Shown here: positions 1-7,895 of the stretch, in pieces
How the letters are laid out: every line of letters begins with the position of its first letter
Position numbering within the stretch: the first letter of the stretch is position 1
From: Paenibacillus aestuarii
Lineage (GTDB): Bacteria > Bacillota > Bacilli > Paenibacillales > NBRC-103111
Length of the DNA: 64,000 nucleotides
Reading direction: 5' to 3'
Assembly: GCF_027789125.1 (NCBI RefSeq)
Contig: NZ_JAQFVF010000079.1
Coordinates: forward strand, 1-64,000
The notes under the pieces: generated by a model
The model's input: only the letters and a program-made list of their open reading frames with translations
What the model was told of the DNA's origin: nothing
The model's database searches: none
Position numbers and translations under genes: made by a program

Positions 1-8
1 CCACGAAT

Positions 9-44
9 AAAGTCCCCGCCTTCCAATCAGGAAGCGGGGACTTT
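9..44 (-). terminator. Hairpin at the 3' end of the cotSA-like gene
   Basis: Inverted repeat with arms at 9-24 and 30-44 (AAAGTCCCCGC core, one bulged base). Read on the minus strand it ends in a short T-rich tail. The right arm encodes the last residues of the glycosyltransferase and the loop holds its TGA stop, so terminator and coding end overlap. Confidence 0.6.
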
Positions 45-1202
45 GCTATGTGTATCTCCTTCGGATAAGTCAAAGCGTTTGTAGACTTCCGCAATGCGGA
101 GCGCATATTGCTCAAAATTAAAGCAGTTTTCAATTAACCCTCTATTCGTTATGCCCATCATCTCTCTTTTGCCTCTATTTTTAATCATGTAAAGCATGCT
201 CTCGGCAAAAGCATCCGGGTGTTCATACTGGCTAATGACAATTCCGTTCTGGCCATGCTTGATGATTTCCGTATTCCCGCCCCTCCCTGTCGTGATAATC
301 GGAATACCGGCTGTCATCGCTTCATACTGAACTCTAGCCAAAGGCTCCTTCCATTGAGACGCACAGATCAAAACATCGCTCATTGTGTAATAATCCGGCA
401 GCTCATAAACGGGCAAAAAGCTCGTAAAATAGATATGCTCCGAAATGGGCTTCGCTTGTTCTCTCAGCATTTTGACGTACCCATTCTCGCTGAAATTGCC
501 GAACCACTTGCTTCCTACAATAACTAGTGCTGTCCTGGGCTGCTGCTGCAAGACTTTCTTCATCGCTGTGATGAGAAGATGGCAGCCCTTCTTGGGGACT
601 AGCCTTCCCACGAACAGAGCCACAAAGTAATCTGCCGGAATACCCAGCTTTTTTTTCATTTCCAGCGCAATCCGCTGCCCCTGCAGCGTGTAATGAGGTG
701 TGTAGATGCTCGGCTCATCTCCTGTATATAAAACTGTTATTTTCGCTTTGGCGGAGGGACAGCGCCTCGCAATCGAGTCTGCTAGAAACTGACTGACGGC
801 CACCATGTGATCGACAGCTTGCACAATCTCCTCTAACTCGCTTTGTTCAAGATGAGATCCGAATACCTGGTTGTGAAGCGACAACACCACCCGGGAATGG
901 AAGCACACTTGCTTGATTGGCAGCACCCAATCCGGTTTGTTATACACCTGAATGACAGGAAAAGACTCAGCCTGTACATAAGAGATGACATTCTCCAGAT
1001 AATTCTTCTTTGGGAAGCGAATATATCTGACACCATGAATCGTCTCCTTATTTGCAAGCATGGGGTCCTGAATCGAAAGGACCGTTACGTCAAATCCAAG
1101 CTTGGCCAAATAGGGTGATTTACGGGCCATCAGCAGTTCGATAGCTCCGCTACGAATCGGAGGGCAGGGCAAAGAGTCCGGGCAGATCAGCACAAGTTTC
1201 AT
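27..1202 (-). CDS. cotSA: CotSA-like spore coat glycosyltransferase (GT4 family)
   Basis: A 391-residue GT-B glycosyltransferase that probably transfers a sugar from an activated donor onto a coat or surface glycan. The N-terminal acceptor domain has the glycine-containing RSGAIE stretch. The donor domain carries LFVGRLVPKKG, IVGSKWFG, an E-x7-E-type region around KEPLARVQYEAM and ITTGRGGNTE. It resembles Bacillus subtilis CotSA along its length (GRL..KG, GSKWFG, QEPLARVHYEAM), which is family knowledge. A GTG lies further upstream at 1223, but the ATG at 1202 is preceded by AAAGGAGAG at proper distance, so I start there. No signal peptide, so it acts in the cytoplasm, in line with a mother-cell role. 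It faces away from the glycosyltransferase genes that follow. Confidence 0.8.
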   Translation of the reverse strand: MKLVLICPDSLPCPPIRSGAIELLMARKSPYLAKLGFDVTVLSIQDPMLANKETIHGVRYIRFPKKNYLENVISYVQAESFPVIQVYNKPDWVLPIKQVCFHSRVVLSLHNQVFGSHLEQSELEEIVQAVDHMVAVSQFLADSIARRCPSAKAKITVLYTGDEPSIYTPHYTLQGQRIALEMKKKLGIPADYFVALFVGRLVPKKGCHLLITAMKKVLQQQPRTALVIVGSKWFGNFSENGYVKMLREQAKPISEHIYFTSFLPVYELPDYYTMSDVLICASQWKEPLARVQYEAMTAGIPIITTGRGGNTEIIKHGQNGIVISQYEHPDAFAESMLYMIKNRGKREMMGITNRGLIENCFNFEQYALRIAEVYKRFDLSEGDTHSKVPAS

Positions 1203-1495
1203 ATGCACTTTCTCTCCTTTCACTTCTTCAACGAAGAAGCATGTCTGTATGTAGGATATGAAAGGGAAGCTAGCTTTGACAGGGCTTAGATGGATGGACC
1301 TCTATTTTTGGGGCAAATAGAATAGATGGCATAAAATGGTGGGAGTACAGATCATAATTCATTTTAAAGCATTTTATGGAAAAATATTGGGGTGTTTTCA
1401 AGTTTTCCACTTTCATCTAGATATTTATCATGTGCTCTTTCTCTCAAAGCGCATAGAATAATAGTAAATTTAGAAGATTACATGGGGAGAAGACT

Positions 1496-2350
1496 ATGAA
1501 GATTATTACAATGACGCAGATTGGAGCCAAAAGAGGAGGAAGATTTGGCAATCAAATCTTTAATTATGCATTTCTAAACCTTTATGCGACTTATTATCAG
1601 TTAAAAATAGAGACGAGTCCATGGGTTGGACAATATTTGTTTGACCTCAAGGATCCTCCAGTAACTCATCACTTTCCTTCAATCACCAAAGATGACGTGA
1701 ATATTGATCAATTATTTAAAAGTCAAAAGCCACCGCACTATAACGTAGACTTTCGCGGGCACTTTCATTTCCATACAAGCTACTATCAGCCGTTTAAAAA
1801 TCAGTTTATCTCCCTGTTTCAACCGGGTCAGTATGTGCACAAAACCGTCTATCCCGTACTTCAGCGACGAAAAAGGTTGAATCAATCATGGATCGGCATT
1901 CATATTCGCCGTGGCGACTATGCCAAATACCGAAATCATCCGAATCATTGGATAGCTCCTACGGCTTGGTATTTACGCTGGCTTGAAGTCGTGTGGCCGA
2001 CATTGAAAAATCCGGTATTATTTATTGCCAGTGATGATTTGACGAACATCTTGCCTGAATTTAGGCGGTATTCCCCAATAACTTCAAAAGAAATCATACC
2101 TAATTTTCATTTAGATGTCCCTTCCAAGCTAGATGCATCCATCTATCCGGATTACTTTCTCTTAACCCAATGTGATTTCTTAGCTATCTCAAATAGTACG
2201 TTCTCATACTCAGCCAGCATGCTAAATAGCAACGCCAAAGTATTTGTTAGACCTGATCCCCATAAGCGAAAGCTCGTTACGTATGACCCCTGGAATAGCA
2301 ACACTCATTTAAAAAATTCTTATCCATCTGCCAACAAAGGTCAAGACTGA
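1496..2350 (+). CDS. GT11-type alpha-1,2-fucosyltransferase-like protein
   Basis: 284 residues. The N-terminus has GGRFGNQIFNYAF, the glycine-rich G-x-x-x-N-Q motif of alpha-1,2-fucosyltransferases, and the middle has GIHIRRGDY, the H-x-R-R-G-D GDP-fucose binding motif. A third family signature, SNSTFSYSASML, lies near residue 235. No signal peptide or membrane segment is seen. A GGGGAG Shine-Dalgarno precedes the ATG. The family transfers fucose, and some members other deoxysugars, to galactose or rhamnose termini; the real donor and acceptor here are unknown. Position beside CotSA-like and GT2 genes suggests a shared surface or spore glycan. Transcribed divergently from the CotSA-like gene across about 290 bp. 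Confidence 0.75.
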   Translation: MKIITMTQIGAKRGGRFGNQIFNYAFLNLYATYYQLKIETSPWVGQYLFDLKDPPVTHHFPSITKDDVNIDQLFKSQKPPHYNVDFRGHFHFHTSYYQPFKNQFISLFQPGQYVHKTVYPVLQRRKRLNQSWIGIHIRRGDYAKYRNHPNHWIAPTAWYLRWLEVVWPTLKNPVLFIASDDLTNILPEFRRYSPITSKEIIPNFHLDVPSKLDASIYPDYFLLTQCDFLAISNSTFSYSASMLNSNAKVFVRPDPHKRKLVTYDPWNSNTHLKNSYPSANKGQD

Positions 2351-2472
2351 ACCGAACTCTATCTAGTTAAAGGCCATATTTTAATACTTTGCTCTCAGAT
2401 TGGGAAGATGGCGGAAGTCAAATCAAAGATGGGGAGCAAAACAATGTTATTAATTTATAGGAGGGAAGTGTA

Positions 2473-2716
2473 ATGTTTCCTTATTTTTACTTACATTACC
2501 AATCAATCCAAGCGACTGATGATAAGGTCTATACAAAAGCATCTATTCATTCATACTATATTGCAAAACGGTTGATAGAGGGGTGGTCAAGGTAAAAAAA
2601 TTTTAATTCGCCCGAATGATTTAACCGATTTTATCGCTTTACCTAACGGTTTAATAAATCTATGGCTAACATTGAACGGTTATAGAGTCTATAGCTCTAG
2701 CACAAAAAGGAGTTGA
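2473..2716 (+). pseudogene. Small frameshifted protein gene of unknown function
   Basis: After a strong AGGAGG site an ATG at 2473 opens a 40-codon frame (begins MFPYFYLHYQ, passes through KASIHSYYIAKRLIEG) that stops at 2593-2595. A second frame takes over in the GGGGTGG stretch near 2581 and runs without a stop from about 2582 to the TGA at 2714-2716 (contains KKILIRPNDLTDFIALPNG). Joined, they make about 80 residues of ordinary soluble composition. A one-base indel in the G-run would explain the break. The stop sits just before the start of the next glycosyltransferase, the spacing expected for an operon gene. I do not recognise the family. Either a recent pseudogene, a sequencing error, or a true programmed shift. 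Confidence 0.45.
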
Positions 2717-2721
2717 CTATA

Positions 2722-3504
2722 TTGGAGAATATAGTAGAAAAGAAAGTTACAGTAATTATAAAAACTTTCGAACGTCCAAACTGCTTAGATATGCTTATAA
2801 CGAGCATTAGGAAGTATTATCAAAAAATACAGATTATTGTAGCAGATGATAGTATGCATCCAAACCCTCGCTCTGATATAGAGTACCATGTTCTCCCTTT
2901 TGATAGTGGTGTATCCTTCGGCAGAAATTACTTAATCAAGCAGGTAAAAACCCCGTATTTTTTACTTCTTGATGATGACTTTTGTTTTATTAAGGAGACA
3001 AAAATAGAAAAGCTGCTGGAGACTCTAGAAAACTCTGACATTGACATCATAGGAGGCCGATGTGTTGAGAAAAAAGGTTTAAGGAACTCGCAAGCAGTCT
3101 TTAAGAAAAAGAATAAGCAACTCATATGTGAATCTAGCCCGTACGGAAGACAAAATGGTGTGAAATTATTTGACATGGTTGCCAACTTTTTTTTAGCAAG
3201 AACTGATCGATTGCTACACTTTCGATGGGATGAACGCTTAAAAACCGGTGGACAACATTTAGACTTTTTCTTGAGTCATAAAGGAAAACTTAAAGTAGCA
3301 TTACACCCCAAAATATTTATATACCATACAAATGACCGTACAAATAAATTGTACAAACGATATCGTACAAGGGGCAGAAAAGTTTTTGAACCTATGTTTA
3401 TGAAAAAGCACGGTATCTCAGAAATAAAAAGAGAACAATTTTTCCAACCTATCAGCGCAGTAAAGAAATACTTGAGTAAGGAAACGATGGAAACCTACTT
3501 TTAG
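2722..3504 (+). CDS. GT2-family glycosyltransferase
   Basis: 260 residues of GT-A fold. VTVIIKTFERPNCL at the N-terminus is the nucleotide-binding opening strand, VADDS follows, and LLLDDDF near residue 90 is the D-x-D metal and sugar-nucleotide site. The GGQHLDFFL region near residue 165 resembles the late acceptor/catalytic acidic motif of GT2 enzymes of the N-acetylgalactosaminyltransferase type. No membrane segments. The start is taken as TTG 2722 because AAAGGAG (2706-2712) lies 9 bases upstream; the in-frame TTG at 2713 is too close. Base composition is clearly more AT-rich than most of the window, suggesting acquisition with its downstream neighbour. Substrate unknown. Confidence 0.7.
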   Translation: MENIVEKKVTVIIKTFERPNCLDMLITSIRKYYQKIQIIVADDSMHPNPRSDIEYHVLPFDSGVSFGRNYLIKQVKTPYFLLLDDDFCFIKETKIEKLLETLENSDIDIIGGRCVEKKGLRNSQAVFKKKNKQLICESSPYGRQNGVKLFDMVANFFLARTDRLLHFRWDERLKTGGQHLDFFLSHKGKLKVALHPKIFIYHTNDRTNKLYKRYRTRGRKVFEPMFMKKHGISEIKREQFFQPISAVKKYLSKETMETYF

Positions 3505-3558
3505 CTAAATGTGGTCGTCATTCACACACAATTCATAGTTGGGGAAAGGAGGTAAGTT

Positions 3559-4248
3559 ATGATCTCAGTCATTACATGCACAATAAAACCGGAATGTATA
3601 AATAATATTTTTAATAATTATGATCAGCAAACTGTAAAGAAGAAGGAATTATTTATTATTTTGAATCGTGATGATATGGATATAAAAATGTGGAGAGAAA
3701 GAGCTAAAAAGTATCCGAATGTTTCAATTTTTCAACTTCCTAGTCATGTCAGTGTAGGTCAATGTAAAAATTTCGCAATAAAAAAAGCCAATTATAGTGT
3801 TATTGCAAAATTTGATGACGATGATTTTTATGCGCCAAATTATTTAAGAGAAGCACTAGATGCAATTAAAAAAACAAACGCGGATATAATTGGTAAAAGA
3901 TCGTATTATTCTTATGTAGAAAAAAACAAGGCCCTTGTTATCAGAGGCGAAAAAAATGAAAACAAATTCGTAGAACTAGTATGTGATGCCACATTGGTAT
4001 TTAGAAAAAGGGTATTTGATAAAGTGCAATTCAATGACATGTGCCCAGGAAGTGATAAGGCATTTCAAAAAGATTGCCGCCGCCATGGCTTTAAAATTTA
4101 TTCTAGTAGTATAAAAAATTTTGCTTACGTTAGGAGAGATTCAAAAAAACATACTTGGAAAATATCAGAGGATGAGTTCATGAGAAATAGCGCATTTATT
4201 TGTAAAACTGACGATTATAGAAGGTTTATTATAGCTAAAAATAGGTGA
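3559..4248 (+). CDS. GT2-family glycosyltransferase, AT-rich
   Basis: 229 residues. It opens with ISVITCTIKPECI and has AKFDDDDFYAPNYL near residue 90, the D-x-D motif of GT2 enzymes, followed by a C-terminal part rich in Lys and aromatic residues. No transmembrane segments, so a cytoplasmic transferase. A very good AAAGGAGG site precedes the ATG, 54 bases after the previous gene. Like that gene it is AT-rich (many AAA, TTT and ATT codons), which sets the pair apart from flanking housekeeping genes and points to horizontal origin. The acceptor could be a spore-surface or S-layer glycan given the CotSA-like gene nearby, but nothing in the sequence decides this. Confidence 0.7.
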   Translation: MISVITCTIKPECINNIFNNYDQQTVKKKELFIILNRDDMDIKMWRERAKKYPNVSIFQLPSHVSVGQCKNFAIKKANYSVIAKFDDDDFYAPNYLREALDAIKKTNADIIGKRSYYSYVEKNKALVIRGEKNENKFVELVCDATLVFRKRVFDKVQFNDMCPGSDKAFQKDCRRHGFKIYSSSIKNFAYVRRDSKKHTWKISEDEFMRNSAFICKTDDYRRFIIAKNR

Positions 4249-4529
4249 GAAAGGTTGTTCACGAATCCCATTAAATAAAAACACCTATACCTCAAAAGAA
4301 GAACGTCAAGAAGATAGCCAAGCGCTTGCTCTATATTTGATGTAATTTCATAGTGGTTCCCCCTCCTTAAGGTTGTGTACAGCTCATCCGTATCTGGAAC
4401 CTAGTTTAGCACAGCTGGGACCTCCTAATAATTGTTTGAGGTGTCGGAAACGGGGATGATGCCGTCTGATTCTATAGGAAAAAGAGGATACAATTGGGTG
4501 TTGGCCGTAATCCTGCCAAGCCAAAATTC
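4249..4529. other. Gap between glycosyltransferases and rlmN
   Basis: No complete gene. On the minus strand a strong TTAAGGAGGGGG site near 4360-4373 precedes an ATG whose frame stops after six codons (MKLHQI). The neighbouring frame stays open for about 40 codons (contains NIEQALGYLLDVLL), so this may be the broken 5' end of a small gene. Nothing else was recognised. Confidence 0.35.
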
Positions 4530-4563
4530 AAAAAAAGAGCGCCAGGCCAATGCCTGACGCTCT
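4530..4563 (-). terminator. Rho-independent terminator of rlmN
   Basis: Minus-strand stem GAGCGTCAGGC / GCCTGGCGCTC (arms at 4552-4562 and 4537-4547) followed by seven T residues, 24 bases after the rlmN stop. Confidence 0.85.
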
Positions 4564-4586
4564 TGCTGTTTGCCGAATCCTACCGC

Positions 4587-5669
4587 TTACCGAGCTACCA
4601 AACTATCCTCACTGGATTTCTTGATCTGTTTGCTTCGCAGCTGACCGCAAGCCGCATCGATATCCGTCCCGTGCTCTAAGCGGACGCTGACAGAGATGCC
4701 CTGCTTTTTCAGCGTATCATAAAAGGCGCGTATCGTATCCCTGTCGCTCCGTTGATATTGGCTGTGCTCATCAACCGGATTGTACGGAATAAGGTTTACG
4801 TTCGCCAACTGGCTGATATGACGAATCAAATCGGCCAGCTGAAGCGCATGCTCGTGACCGTCATTAACGTCCCTGAGCAGAATATACTCGATCGTAATTC
4901 TGCGCTTCGTTTTCTCCAAATAGTACTCAATCGCGCTCATCAACTTCTCAATCGGAATCGCTTTGTTGATTTTCATGATTCGCGTACGCAGCTCGTTCGT
5001 CGGAGCATGCAGCGAAATCGCCAGATTCGTCTTCAAATCGGAGTCTGCGAATTCGCGGATTTTATCGGCCAGTCCGCTCGTAGAGACGGTAATATGTCTG
5101 GCGGCAATATCCAACCCCTTCTGATCCTTCACGATGCGGATGAAATTCTCCATGTTGACGAAATTGTCGAACGGCTCGCCGATTCCCATGACTACGATAT
5201 GGCTGACGCGCTCGCCAGCGCCCTTGCTGTCCAGGTGAAGTTGAACCTTCATGATCTGTCCGACAATCTCCCCGGCAGAGAGATCCCGGCTTTTGGCTAG
5301 AAGACCGCTCGCACAGAAGCTGCATCCGATATTGCAGCCGACTTGTGTCGTTACGCAGACCGATAGCCCGTACTTATGGCGCATCAGCACCGTTTCTATT
5401 AAATTGCCGTCCTGCAACTTAAACAAAAATTTGATCGTTCCATCCGCAGACTCTTGCTTCATGTGCTCCGTCAACGTCTGAATCTGAAAATGCTCAGCCA
5501 GGACATCCAGACAGTCCTGCTTCACGTCCGTCATTTCCGAAAATGCCGTCACTCTTTTGCGGTACAGCCAATCCCAAACTAGCTGCACGCGCGATTTCTT
5601 GAATCCTTTATCAGCTAGCCAATCGACCAATTGATCAAATGTTAATCCATAGATGGATGGTTTATTCAT
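4587..5669 (-). CDS. rlmN: 23S rRNA (adenine-2503-C2)-methyltransferase RlmN
   Basis: 360 residues, a radical-SAM enzyme that methylates C2 of A2503 in 23S rRNA (and A37 of some tRNAs in relatives). The Fe4S4-binding C-x3-C-x2-C motif is GCNIGCSFC with Cys112, Cys116 and Cys119; the methyl-carrying cysteine is Cys341 in DIDAACGQLR. VMGIGEPFDN is the SAM-binding GEP motif, and NLIPYNPVDE plus YQRS match RlmN closely. RlmN rather than the resistance enzyme Cfr is preferred because the ILLRDVND and AACGQL segments read as the Bacillus housekeeping form. The frame is open 44 codons further upstream, but ATG 5669 has an AAAGAGG site and gives the normal length. Stand-alone gene with its own terminator. 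Confidence 0.93.
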   Translation of the reverse strand: MNKPSIYGLTFDQLVDWLADKGFKKSRVQLVWDWLYRKRVTAFSEMTDVKQDCLDVLAEHFQIQTLTEHMKQESADGTIKFLFKLQDGNLIETVLMRHKYGLSVCVTTQVGCNIGCSFCASGLLAKSRDLSAGEIVGQIMKVQLHLDSKGAGERVSHIVVMGIGEPFDNFVNMENFIRIVKDQKGLDIAARHITVSTSGLADKIREFADSDLKTNLAISLHAPTNELRTRIMKINKAIPIEKLMSAIEYYLEKTKRRITIEYILLRDVNDGHEHALQLADLIRHISQLANVNLIPYNPVDEHSQYQRSDRDTIRAFYDTLKKQGISVSVRLEHGTDIDAACGQLRSKQIKKSSEDSLVAR

Positions 5670-6110
5670 GTTTATCCTCTTTCCAAGACTGTAACATGCT
5701 GTCCTAGTTTTACTAAGCAGCTGAAGCCTATCATTGTTTCTTATTGTGCCAAAAATCATCCATGAACACAAGAGGAGTGCACTTCCAGCGTCATAACTCA
5801 AATTGATTTTCTTAAAATAACAAACATACGTTCAATATTTTCCACCAGGACTACCATCCTTGTAATTGGAATTCATCGCGAAAGCTGGATGTCCGAAAAA
5901 AACTTTATCACCCCAATTGCTGCGTAACGGTAAGGCTAACACAGGATAATGTGGAAAAATAAGAAAAGGTTCACCAATAATCGGGGAGCCTTTTCTTATT
6001 TCGTTTTCGCTGAGAACAATGGATGACGCGACACGATAGCGGGCAGCATAGTGTATTCCAATATCGGGTAGAATGATCTAATAATAGAAAATGTGGATAG
6101 GGGCATCCTT
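5670..6110. other. Intergenic region with a long stem-loop
   Basis: 441 bases between the divergent rlmN and DUF899 genes. A perfect 12-bp stem, AATAAGAAAAGG at 5958-5969 pairing with 5989-6000, encloses a loop with a further GG/CC pair; it lacks a clear T-run on either strand. No RNA family or coding potential recognised. The promoters of both genes must lie here, but I could not place them with confidence. Confidence 0.5.
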
Positions 6111-6806
6111 ATGGAAAAACACAGAATCTTGCCTAAAGATCAGTGGATTGAGGCGAGGAAGGAACTATTACGTAAAGAAAAGGAATTCACGAAACTTCGG
6201 GATGAACTCACACAGCAGAGGCGTGATCTTCCGTGGGAAGCCGTCAGCAAATCATACACATTCGACGGACCAAACGGTAAGATGTCACTGTCGGATTTAT
6301 TCGCAGGGAGAAGTCAATTAATTGTGTACCATTTCATGTTCCATCCTAATTGGGATCAAGGCTGCAAACATTGTTCCTTTTGGGCGGATCACTATAGCGG
6401 GATGATCCCTCACTTAAATCACCGTGATGTGACTTTCATATGTATTTCACGTGCATCATTGGAAAAGCTGGAAGCGTTCAAAAATCGAATGGGCTGGACA
6501 TTTCCATGGTATTCTTCGGGCAATTCAGATTTTAATTATGATTTTCAGGCTTCATTCACGGATGAAGAAGTGGAGAAGAATGAAGCCTTTTACAACTATA
6601 CGCATCAGAATCCAATGACGACAGATAGAGAAGGCGTAAGCGTCTTCTATAAAGATGGGGATGGCAATATTTCCCATACCTACTCGACATACGCTAGGGG
6701 CATTGATATGATGAACATCACGTATCAGTTTCTCGACTTAGTACCGAAGGGGCGGCAAGACGATCGTGGACTGAGGCATCATGACCAATACGTTGCAAAA
6801 ATATAA
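6111..6806 (+). CDS. DUF899 family thioredoxin-like protein
   Basis: 231 residues. The family marks are present: LPKDQWIEARKELL at the start, then the CKHCSFWADH segment, a C-x2-C pair at the place where thioredoxin-fold proteins carry redox cysteines, and a C-terminal GVSVFYKDGDG then YARGIDMMNITYQFLDL. DUF899 proteins have an AhpC/thioredoxin-like fold and unknown activity; a redox role is inference from the cysteine pair. Start ATG 6111 chosen over the GTG at 6093 because the AGGGG near 6099 lies 8 bases upstream. No signal peptide. Single gene, followed about 110 bases later by an EthD-like gene on the same strand. Confidence 0.75.
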   Translation: MEKHRILPKDQWIEARKELLRKEKEFTKLRDELTQQRRDLPWEAVSKSYTFDGPNGKMSLSDLFAGRSQLIVYHFMFHPNWDQGCKHCSFWADHYSGMIPHLNHRDVTFICISRASLEKLEAFKNRMGWTFPWYSSGNSDFNYDFQASFTDEEVEKNEAFYNYTHQNPMTTDREGVSVFYKDGDGNISHTYSTYARGIDMMNITYQFLDLVPKGRQDDRGLRHHDQYVAKI

Positions 6807-6919
6807 GCTTTACACCCGTACCATTACCACTTCGATGATGCGATATAACAAATCAGTTCTTGACCGTACCACTAATGTCATGCTTTATCATGTCATCATA
6901 ACCCAAAGGAGTTGATGAG

Positions 6920-7249
6920 ATGATCGTACTGACATTTTGTTATAAACGAGATATCCCATTTGACGATCAGTATTACTTCCATTCACATCTTCCAAATTTG
7001 TCAATGAAGGCTGTTCTTGAAATGGGTGCAACAAAATACGAGGTGAAAAAGATACTATCTTCAGCAGACGGTTCCCCGGTACCTTATTCATACATCTTTC
7101 ATCTGTATTTTGAGACTAAGGAAGGACTAGAAAGATTTATCGGTGATCCTAGAATCAAAGCGTTGCAAGACGATGTTTCTAACTATTACATCGGAAAGCA
7201 AGATATTTTTATAGAAGAAATTGTCACATCGTTCACTAGTGCTGGCTAA
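6920..7249 (+). CDS. EthD-like small ferredoxin-fold protein
   Basis: 109 residues of the dimeric alpha/beta barrel type: MIVLTFCYKRDIPFDDQYYF, then HLPNLSMKAV with the histidine expected early in EthD proteins, a mid-region YIFHLYFETKEGLERFI and a C-terminal beta segment. EthD domains occur in small proteins accompanying degradation enzymes, and in most cases the reaction is unknown. A CAAAGGAG site lies before the ATG. It follows the DUF899 gene but with 113 bases between, so co-transcription is possible rather than certain. No terminator seen after it. Confidence 0.65.
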   Translation: MIVLTFCYKRDIPFDDQYYFHSHLPNLSMKAVLEMGATKYEVKKILSSADGSPVPYSYIFHLYFETKEGLERFIGDPRIKALQDDVSNYYIGKQDIFIEEIVTSFTSAG

Positions 7250-7328
7250 GCTAACGGAGGACCCACGAATTGTTCCTTCTAAGCGACGATTTTGATTGGA
7301 ATGTCAGATATGAGAGGGTACGGGGTGT

Positions 7329-7367
7329 AAAAAAACGCCGATGACCTTAAGCAGGTGACCGGCGTTT
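7329..7367 (-). terminator. Terminator of the glyoxalase-like gene
   Basis: Minus-strand stem ACGCCGGTCACCT / AGGTCATCGGCGT followed by seven T residues, immediately after the stop of the gene at 7374. Confidence 0.85.
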
Positions 7368-7373
7368 CTAATC

Positions 7374-7775
7374 TTAGCGTTTCGGCATTTTGCTCTCATC
7401 CATGTACAGCAGGTTCCAGCGGTGACCGTCCAGGTCGGCAAATCCTGCGCCGTACATCCAGCCGTCCGTTTCACTCGGCTTGCCAAAGATGCTTCCTCCG
7501 GCAAACTCTACTTTTTGAATAAAGGCATCTACTTCTTCTCTGCTTTCAGCGCCAATGGAAAATATCACTTCTGCGCTATGGGAAGTATCAGCGATGTTTG
7601 AACCTGTAAATTTCTCGAACGCCGCATCCGGGAACAGCAGAATCGTTGTTTGGCCGATGGCCAGCTTGGCTCTTTCGTTACCAACGTTCACCGCATGGAA
7701 TCCAATCTCATTGAAAAAGGCAGTTGACCTCTTAACATCTTTGACCGGCAGGTTAATCCAAATCTCCTGTGACAT
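7374..7775 (-). CDS. VOC (glyoxalase/bleomycin-resistance fold) protein
   Basis: 133 residues with two beta-alpha-beta-beta-beta units. N-terminal module: WINLPVKDVKRSTAFFNEIGF; C-terminal module: FAGGSIFGKPSETDGWMYGAGFADLDGHRWNLLYMD. The closing D-x-D-G-H-x-W-x-L segment is typical of the YaeR/PhnB-like VOC subgroup. The family includes metal-dependent lyases, dioxygenases and drug-binding proteins, and the substrate cannot be read from sequence. AGGAGG lies 8 bases before the ATG. Monocistronic with its own terminator. Confidence 0.75.
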   Translation of the reverse strand: MSQEIWINLPVKDVKRSTAFFNEIGFHAVNVGNERAKLAIGQTTILLFPDAAFEKFTGSNIADTSHSAEVIFSIGAESREEVDAFIQKVEFAGGSIFGKPSETDGWMYGAGFADLDGHRWNLLYMDESKMPKR

Positions 7776-7895
7776 GGCTGTAGCCTCCTGGAATATATTC
7801 TCAACTCCTCCTACTATACGTTACTTCTACGGCAGAAGCGAATCTTAACCATTATGGATTATGGCATGATTCACCGTAACATGGCTATGGCGAAA

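Noticed and set aside
4587..5669. Cfr-type resistance methyltransferase instead of RlmN
   Set aside because: The motif wording, length and C-terminal AACGQL segment fit the housekeeping RlmN, with no features of Cfr.
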